A stretch of 24,016 bases of DNA, taken from a virus. Made by a program: the position numbers and the translations under genes. The stretch spans positions 1-24,016 of the IMG/VR virus record IMGVR_UViG_3300042463_001124. One strand, written 5' to 3'. Positions 20,602 through 24,016 of the stretch are shown here, piece after piece (within the stretch, counting starts at the first letter, position 1; every line of letters begins with the position of its first letter). The notes beneath the pieces are model-generated. The model had not been told where the DNA came from and ran no database searches. It saw only the letters and a program-made list of their open reading frames with translations.

Positions 20602-21057
20602 CTAATAATCAAATTCATCATCAATATAATCTGAATCTCCATATTCAGTGTCACTAGACCAACTCCATGGATCAATTTCATCATTGTCTTTTAGGTGATA
20701 TAAATAACTTTGATCTATGTACTCATCAACATATGTTACTAAATCTTCACTATGTGTTGTATAAGTGATTTGTCTTTCTTTTACAATAAAATTAATAGTC
20801 CTTTCATTTAGTGTTGGTCTATTAATGTTTTCACCATCTAAATTTTCATTGTTTACATATAAATAAAAAAGATATTCCTTATCGAGTCTTGATAAGGAAC
20901 CGCCAATTGGTGCTGCAAGCTGTTTTTCGACTGGACCATATATTTCATCAGAAAAATATTCAATACGTCGGTCAAGTTCATCAAGAAGTGGTAAAGCATA
21001 TCGCATATACTTAATCATTTGTTTGTCCGAAAAGTTTTCAAATAAAGATTTTTCCAT
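20602..21057 (-). CDS. acidic hypothetical protein, 151 aa
   Basis: The start MEKSLFENFSDKQMIKYMRY is helical. A middle section has GGSLSRLDKEYLFYLYVNNE and NFIVKERQITYTTHSEDLVT strands, and the end is a disordered acidic tail (DPWSWSSDTEYGDSDYIDDE). No TES motif is present. It lies 6 bases downstream of the 21064-21465 gene. The family is not recognised. Confidence 0.75.
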   Translation of the reverse strand: MEKSLFENFSDKQMIKYMRYALPLLDELDRRIEYFSDEIYGPVEKQLAAPIGGSLSRLDKEYLFYLYVNNENLDGENINRPTLNERTINFIVKERQITYTTHSEDLVTYVDEYIDQSYLYHLKDNDEIDPWSWSSDTEYGDSDYIDDEFDY

Positions 21058-21063
21058 AATAAT

Positions 21064-21465
21064 TTAAAATTTAAATATTTTCATATGAAACTTAGGACCC
21101 ATTTTTAATTTTAATCCAAGACCAGACTCTTCCATAATTTTTGAAAGTTTATCAAAATAATTATCAAGTTTTTCAACACCATTTTCATAGTCGTGTCCCC
21201 AATTACGTGGGTTTCTAAAAAATTCCATAAGTTCTAACGATTTACCGTCTTCACTTAACATAAAATCAAGACCACCAAAAGGAAACACCATACTATCCAT
21301 ATCTGGATGACTAAAACTTTTATTTTCACGTCTTAATTTATACCAGATTTTTTCCCATTCTTCTGGTGATAATTCTTTTGGTTGCTCATCTTCCATTTCT
21401 TCATTAATTATTTTTTTAATGATAGTTATTAATTCATTTTCGGAAAGTCTTATAGTTTTTTTCAT
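21064..21465 (-). CDS. hypothetical protein with SEN signal, 133 aa
   Basis: The signal MKKTIRLSENELITIIKKII is followed by NEEMEDEQ, so INE-E is a candidate cleavage site. The mature part has PEEWEKIWYKLRRENKSFSH, FPFGGLDFMLSEDGKSLELM (a beta hairpin) and a C-terminal strand GLKLKMGPKFHMKIFKF. It looks like a compact alpha/beta domain of about 100 residues. A box lies 6 bases upstream. Not recognised. Confidence 0.78.
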   Translation of the reverse strand: MKKTIRLSENELITIIKKIINEEMEDEQPKELSPEEWEKIWYKLRRENKSFSHPDMDSMVFPFGGLDFMLSEDGKSLELMEFFRNPRNWGHDYENGVEKLDNYFDKLSKIMEESGLGLKLKMGPKFHMKIFKF

Positions 21466-21471
21466 AATATT

Positions 21472-21478
21472 ATAAATA
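21472..21478 (-). promoter_or_regulatory. TATTTAT box upstream of 21465 gene
   Basis: TATATTTATAATATTATG; 6 bases from ATG 21465, in the 20-base gap after the paralogue cluster. Confidence 0.5.
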
Positions 21479-21485
21479 TATCTAA

Positions 21486-21860
21486 TTATCGTTGTTTTTT
21501 TCTTTCCCAGGCTTGACGAAGTTTTATTTCGTATCTTTTTTTAAGAAAGGGTTTTAATTCCCAATACATTGATGCAACCTTATCAAGACTATTATCATCA
21601 TATATCAAACCATAATCCGGATCATCAACTGTATCAATCTCATCATCTTTTCTCTCCACCACAAATTCGTGAAGCAAATCACCAAGAACATCTTCACAAA
21701 AAGTATCAAAGTCTCCTCTTGTTGGCATTCCGTATATGTGGTCGGTTATTTCTTTATCTATCCATTCCAAATCAAATAGTGTGACCCTTCTTTTTAAAAA
21801 TGGTGGAAGTTCTGAAAACAAACCTTTAAGATATTCGGATTCTTTTAATAGTCTTCTCAT
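21486..21860 (-). CDS. tandem paralogue A, KES signal, 124 aa
   Basis: It begins MRRLLKESEYLKGLFSELPP, then FLKRRVTLFDLEWIDKEI, DFDTFCEDVLGDLLHEFVVE, DPDYGLIYDDNSLDKVASMY and WELKPFLKKRYEIKLRQAWE. These blocks are shared in order with the next two genes upstream. The start overlaps the upstream stop by 4 bases. The signal has drifted (KES for TES). The conserved HEFV and D-x-E/D-x-G-x-x-Y blocks look structural rather than catalytic. Function unknown; duplication is evident from the alignment. Confidence 0.82.
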   Translation of the reverse strand: MRRLLKESEYLKGLFSELPPFLKRRVTLFDLEWIDKEITDHIYGMPTRGDFDTFCEDVLGDLLHEFVVERKDDEIDTVDDPDYGLIYDDNSLDKVASMYWELKPFLKKRYEIKLRQAWERKKQR

Positions 21861-22225
21861 TTTCTACTTTTTTCCCATTCTTGACGAACCATTGGTTCAT
21901 ATATCTTTTTAAGATAAGGTCCTAATTCCCAATACAAACTAAGTACATTATCTAAACTTTCTTCGTTATAATATGGACCAGATTCCGGATCAATTTCAGT
22001 TTCAACTTCACTCTGTTTTCTTGAATGAACAAACTCGTTAATCAATTCGTGTATAAGGTCATTAAAATAGATTTTAAATTCATTTCTTCTTGAGGCATAA
22101 CGAAGATAGTTTTTAACCTCATTATCCATCCAATCCAAATCTTCCTGGGTAATTCTTCTTTTTAAAACTAATGGTAAATTACCAACCAGTCTTTCATATT
22201 GTGATTCAGTTATTATTATTTTCAT
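21857..22225 (-). CDS. tandem paralogue B, TES signal, 122 aa
   Basis: I start at ATG 22225 (MKIIITESQYERLVGNLPLV), which overlaps the upstream stop by 4 bases; an upstream in-frame start would lie inside the previous gene. The blocks are LKRRITQEDLDWMDNEVK, FNDLIHELINEFVHSRKQ, IDPESGPYYNEESLDNVLSL and YWELGPYLKKIYEPMVRQEW. The middle copy retains the intact TES signal. Nothing resembles a catalytic motif. It forms one family with A and C. Confidence 0.82.
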   Translation of the reverse strand: MKIIITESQYERLVGNLPLVLKRRITQEDLDWMDNEVKNYLRYASRRNEFKIYFNDLIHELINEFVHSRKQSEVETEIDPESGPYYNEESLDNVLSLYWELGPYLKKIYEPMVRQEWEKSRK

Positions 22226-22599
22226 CTCTTTTTTAAATGGTGTTCCCAAATTTCATATAGTTCATCATAAAATATATCTTTTAGAACAGGAATTAATGGC
22301 CAGTATATATCCATAACATCTGATTGACTTTTTTCGTCATATACATCACCCCATTCCTCGTCTGAAATTGTTTTAATCTCATAATTTCTTTTTTGCATCA
22401 CAAATTCATGCACCGTATCACCAAGAACATAATCACAAAATTCGTCAAAGTTTTTTATTTGTTTTGGACTATGAATTAAGTTAATACGAAATTCCTTTTC
22501 AATCCACTCAAAATCATCAGATGTTAATCTTCTTTGTAATATTGGTGAAACATTACCCAGTAGTTTATGATATTGTGATTCGGTTATGATTATTTTCAT
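22222..22599 (-). CDS. tandem paralogue C, TES signal, 125 aa
   Basis: I start at ATG 22599 (MKIIITESQYHKLLGNVSPI) rather than at 22617, because the TATTTAT box ends just 5 bases upstream. The blocks are LQRRLTSDDFEWIEKEFR, FDEFCDYVLGDTVHEFVMQK, DEEWGDVYDEKSQSDVMDIY and WPLIPVLKDIFYDELYEIWE. First gene after a terminator, so it begins a new transcription unit. Its first 29 coding bases are nearly identical to those of paralogue B. Confidence 0.82.
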   Translation of the reverse strand: MKIIITESQYHKLLGNVSPILQRRLTSDDFEWIEKEFRINLIHSPKQIKNFDEFCDYVLGDTVHEFVMQKRNYEIKTISDEEWGDVYDEKSQSDVMDIYWPLIPVLKDIFYDELYEIWEHHLKKR

Positions 22600-22604
22600 A
22601 TAAG

Positions 22605-22611
22605 ATAAATA
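22605..22611 (-). promoter_or_regulatory. TATTTAT box upstream of paralogue C
   Basis: GAATATTTATCTTATATG; 5 bases from ATG 22599 and 13 bases downstream of a terminator. A box placed directly after a terminator supports a promoter role. Confidence 0.55.
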
Positions 22612-22623
22612 TTCCATAAAACA

Positions 22624-22650
22624 AAAAACCCCAACTTTAAATTGGGGTTT
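22624..22650 (-). terminator. intrinsic terminator (minus strand)
   Basis: On the minus strand an 8-bp stem, AACCCCAA / TTGGGGTT, is followed by TTTTTTG. It ends the unit of the right edge just after the stop at 22654 and before the box of paralogue C. Confidence 0.9.
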
Positions 22651-22653
22651 AAA

Positions 22654-22833
22654 TTACAAACGAGAAGCCGTTTCCATAAGATATCTTAGTTTATTTTCTA
22701 GGTCTCTAATGGTTTTTAATTGACTTTCATTTAATTCAAGTGACTCACCTTTTATTGCTGAGATTTGATTTTGTGTTTTTGTATATTCATACATTAGTTG
22801 ATTATACCTCTGTGCTTTTAGTTCGTTATCCAT
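22654..22833 (-). CDS. small coiled-coil protein, 59 aa
   Basis: I start at ATG 22833 (MDNELKAQRYNQLMYEYTKT). A longer in-frame extension to 23025 would overlap the 60-residue gene and gives poor, shadow-like sequence. The protein is an almost continuous helix (SLELNESQLKTIRDLENKL), with the motif LNES inside and ending LRYLMETASRL. It may be a small coiled coil. Ended by the terminator above. Function unknown. Confidence 0.7.
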   Translation of the reverse strand: MDNELKAQRYNQLMYEYTKTQNQISAIKGESLELNESQLKTIRDLENKLRYLMETASRL

Positions 22834-22855
22834 AATTGTTATATAGTTAATAATT

Positions 22856-23038
22856 TTAAAAAGAAAATAAAACATTTTGTGTGTCAAAATGAATTTCTTC
22901 AATATAAACAACATCTCCTTCATTATACAATTCAAAGCCCAATTCATCAACCATCTTTTTTGGTAATTCCCAATATAAAACTTCAGTCTCGGTTGGTCCA
23001 GATTCTTCTTTAAGGGTTTTTCCAATTATAGATTTCAT
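22856..23038 (-). CDS. small hypothetical protein, 60 aa
   Basis: It begins MKSIIGKTLKEESGPTETEV, with an ATGA overlap with the upstream stop that indicates coupling. The rest, LYWELPKKMVDELGFELYNE then GDVVYIEEIHFD, is a small alpha/beta fold like the MazE/AbrB-type or other small swapped-hairpin proteins in length only. No family was recognised. The overlap makes it more credible than the competing frame. Confidence 0.68.
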   Translation of the reverse strand: MKSIIGKTLKEESGPTETEVLYWELPKKMVDELGFELYNEGDVVYIEEIHFDTQNVLFSF

Positions 23039-24016
23039 AATCTCATTATAGATTTTATTCGTTGGATGTGCTCGTTTAAATTTTGAGTTTTATTTAATTC
23101 TTCAAAAAACCAATTATATAATTTATTTTTTTTCATATTTTCAAGTGACTCATAATCTTCAAACTGAACATATCTATCATGAACATCTTTTAATGTTTCA
23201 AAAGAACAATCACATTTTTGACCTTCTTTATATAAATTATTTTCAAAATGGTCAAGTTGTTTTTTGTATTCACTGTTGTTAGGATTATAATCTAATAAAT
23301 TTTTCCAATATTTTATATTATCAATATAAGTATTATAGTCACTCATAGTATTATCTACAACAGCTTTCATACTACGAGGATTTTTACAAATTGGACAATA
23401 ATACCCATATGACCAATCAGGCATTTTACTTGGTTTTTCCCCTTCAGGACTACATCTTTTACAGACCTCAGATTTTTTTATCATTCCTTTTGGGTAATCA
23501 GCATCAGAACTTATCCATGGCATCTGATCATCAGATCTACATTGATTACAAACATCTCTATATTTTCCTTCTGCTCTATTTTGATAATATTCTTCGTCTT
23601 CCTTTTTTTTCCTATCTTGTTCTTTGTATGGTTTATAATGTCTACCACCAAATAAATAATCAAACATAAACCCCCAATGGGCATATTGCACAACATCATC
23701 ATTGGGTGTCCATATTGGAAGTTGCTCAATTTCCCTATACATATTATTGTCAGAGCCATCCACATCTTTGTGAGCCAAAAATTCACCCCTTGTTTTTAAC
23801 CATTCTTGATAAAACTTACCAGCAGAATCTTGATCACCATTAAAAAACTTATCAACCAAGATATCTTGCATAATATACCTATCAAGTGGTCTATCGGCCT
23901 TATCAGCTTTTAGTGCCTCAATAGCTTTAAAATTATTAAGCACCCTATCTTCATAGTCACCACTCGTATTCATACCAAAAGTGTTAGGTCTTTTTGGGTT
24001 ACTTGGCCCAGGATAA
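23035..24016 (-). CDS. partial large hypothetical protein with CxxC pairs (5' end beyond window)
   Basis: An internal ATG exists at 23973, but the frame stays open upstream to the right edge (YPGPSNPKRPNTFG before it), so the true start is probably outside. Counting from that ATG, Cys pairs lie at 142-145 (CNQC), 171-174 (CKRC), 193-196 (CPIC) and CDC at 254-256, a likely structural zinc site or pair. Other blocks are GFMFDYLFGGRHYKPYKEQD and a Lys/Glu-rich helix. The C-terminus LNEHIQRIKSIMRL echoes the left-edge protein start. Candidate virion or tail protein, unrecognised. Confidence 0.78.
   Translation of the reverse strand, partial: YPGPSNPKRPNTFGMNTSGDYEDRVLNNFKAIEALKADKADRPLDRYIMQDILVDKFFNGDQDSAGKFYQEWLKTRGEFLAHKDVDGSDNNMYREIEQLPIWTPNDDVVQYAHWGFMFDYLFGGRHYKPYKEQDRKKKEDEEYYQNRAEGKYRDVCNQCRSDDQMPWISSDADYPKGMIKKSEVCKRCSPEGEKPSKMPDWSYGYYCPICKNPRSMKAVVDNTMSDYNTYIDNIKYWKNLLDYNPNNSEYKKQLDHFENNLYKEGQKCDCSFETLKDVHDRYVQFEDYESLENMKKNKLYNWFFEELNKTQNLNEHIQRIKSIMRL

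Larger units (their letters stand above)
21486..22599 (-). repeat. tandem triplication of a ~123-residue gene
   Basis: Three consecutive genes share signal, RR(V/I/L)T, (E/D)W, HEFV or NEFV, G..Y(D/N), YW.L.P.LK and terminal W.... blocks in the same order, at roughly 35-45% similarity by eye. The boundaries are ATGA overlaps. Confidence 0.8.

Noticed and set aside
22834-23025. Upstream extension of the 59-residue coiled-coil gene
   Set aside because: It overlaps the ATGA-coupled 60-residue gene in another frame and its translation is Lys/Phe-rich shadow sequence.
22654-23038. Toxin-antitoxin pair from two small coupled genes
   Set aside because: No known toxin motif, and coupling of small genes is general in this window.
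1-24016. tRNA genes or CRISPR arrays
   Set aside because: No cloverleaf-like segment and no regularly spaced direct repeats were seen; the repeated 29-base stretches are coding starts.

Overview
This window most likely comes from a large tailed phage that infects a Bacteroidota (Flavobacterium-like) host. The DNA is very AT-rich and packed with short genes that abut or overlap by 1-4 bases (ATGA, TAATG). About two thirds of the genes encode unfamiliar proteins, many acidic. The few recognisable products are typical of a virion or lysis region: a T4-type lysozyme with LysM, an L,D-transpeptidase-like protein, a lysozyme-like protein, an HExxH metallopeptidase, a two-helix holin-like protein and a protein with an FRARHNC/YWSC phage domain. 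No terminase, major capsid or portal gene is visible, so 'phage' is an inference from architecture. The Bacteroidota link rests on two TAnnTTTG promoters, a lack of Shine-Dalgarno sites, a flavobacterial-type lipoprotein and a type IX secretion (T9SS) type B sorting domain.

Layout. 1-1920 (minus): four genes with signal-like motifs. 1992-2495 (plus): a lipoprotein with host-type promoter and terminator. 2512-3736 (minus): acidic proteins and a DUF4314-like protein. 3770-4387 (plus): a membrane protein. 4384-5384 (minus): a metallopeptidase and partner. 5447-6818 (plus): acyl-CoA thioesterase and GMP reductase. 6815-9538 (minus): L,D-transpeptidase-like protein, cupin-ended protein, FRARHNC-domain protein. 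9617-11295 (plus): four small genes including a holin-like protein. 11310-13058 (minus): three secreted Ig/PKD-like proteins, the last with the T9SS domain. 13139-15517: mixed small genes, a lysozyme-like protein and a SlyD-type FKBP. 15551-24016 (minus): a long run of small proteins including the lysozyme and three tandem paralogues.

Two patterns tie the window together. First, about 13 otherwise unrelated proteins start with the same short signal, (I/L)(T/S)E(S/N/E/T) followed by an amphipathic helix, and others carry variants; most contain (I/L)-x-E sites. My hypothesis is a capsid-targeting or maturation signal analogous to those of T4 internal proteins. Second, a box TATTTAT, read in the gene direction, lies 3-34 bases before the first gene of most transcription units, often only 3-6 bases from ATG. 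This suggests a phage-specific promoter giving leaderless or nearly leaderless mRNAs. The metabolic and folding genes (lipoprotein, thioesterase-GuaC, the 51-residue ORF, FKBP) lack the box, so they probably form a separately controlled set.
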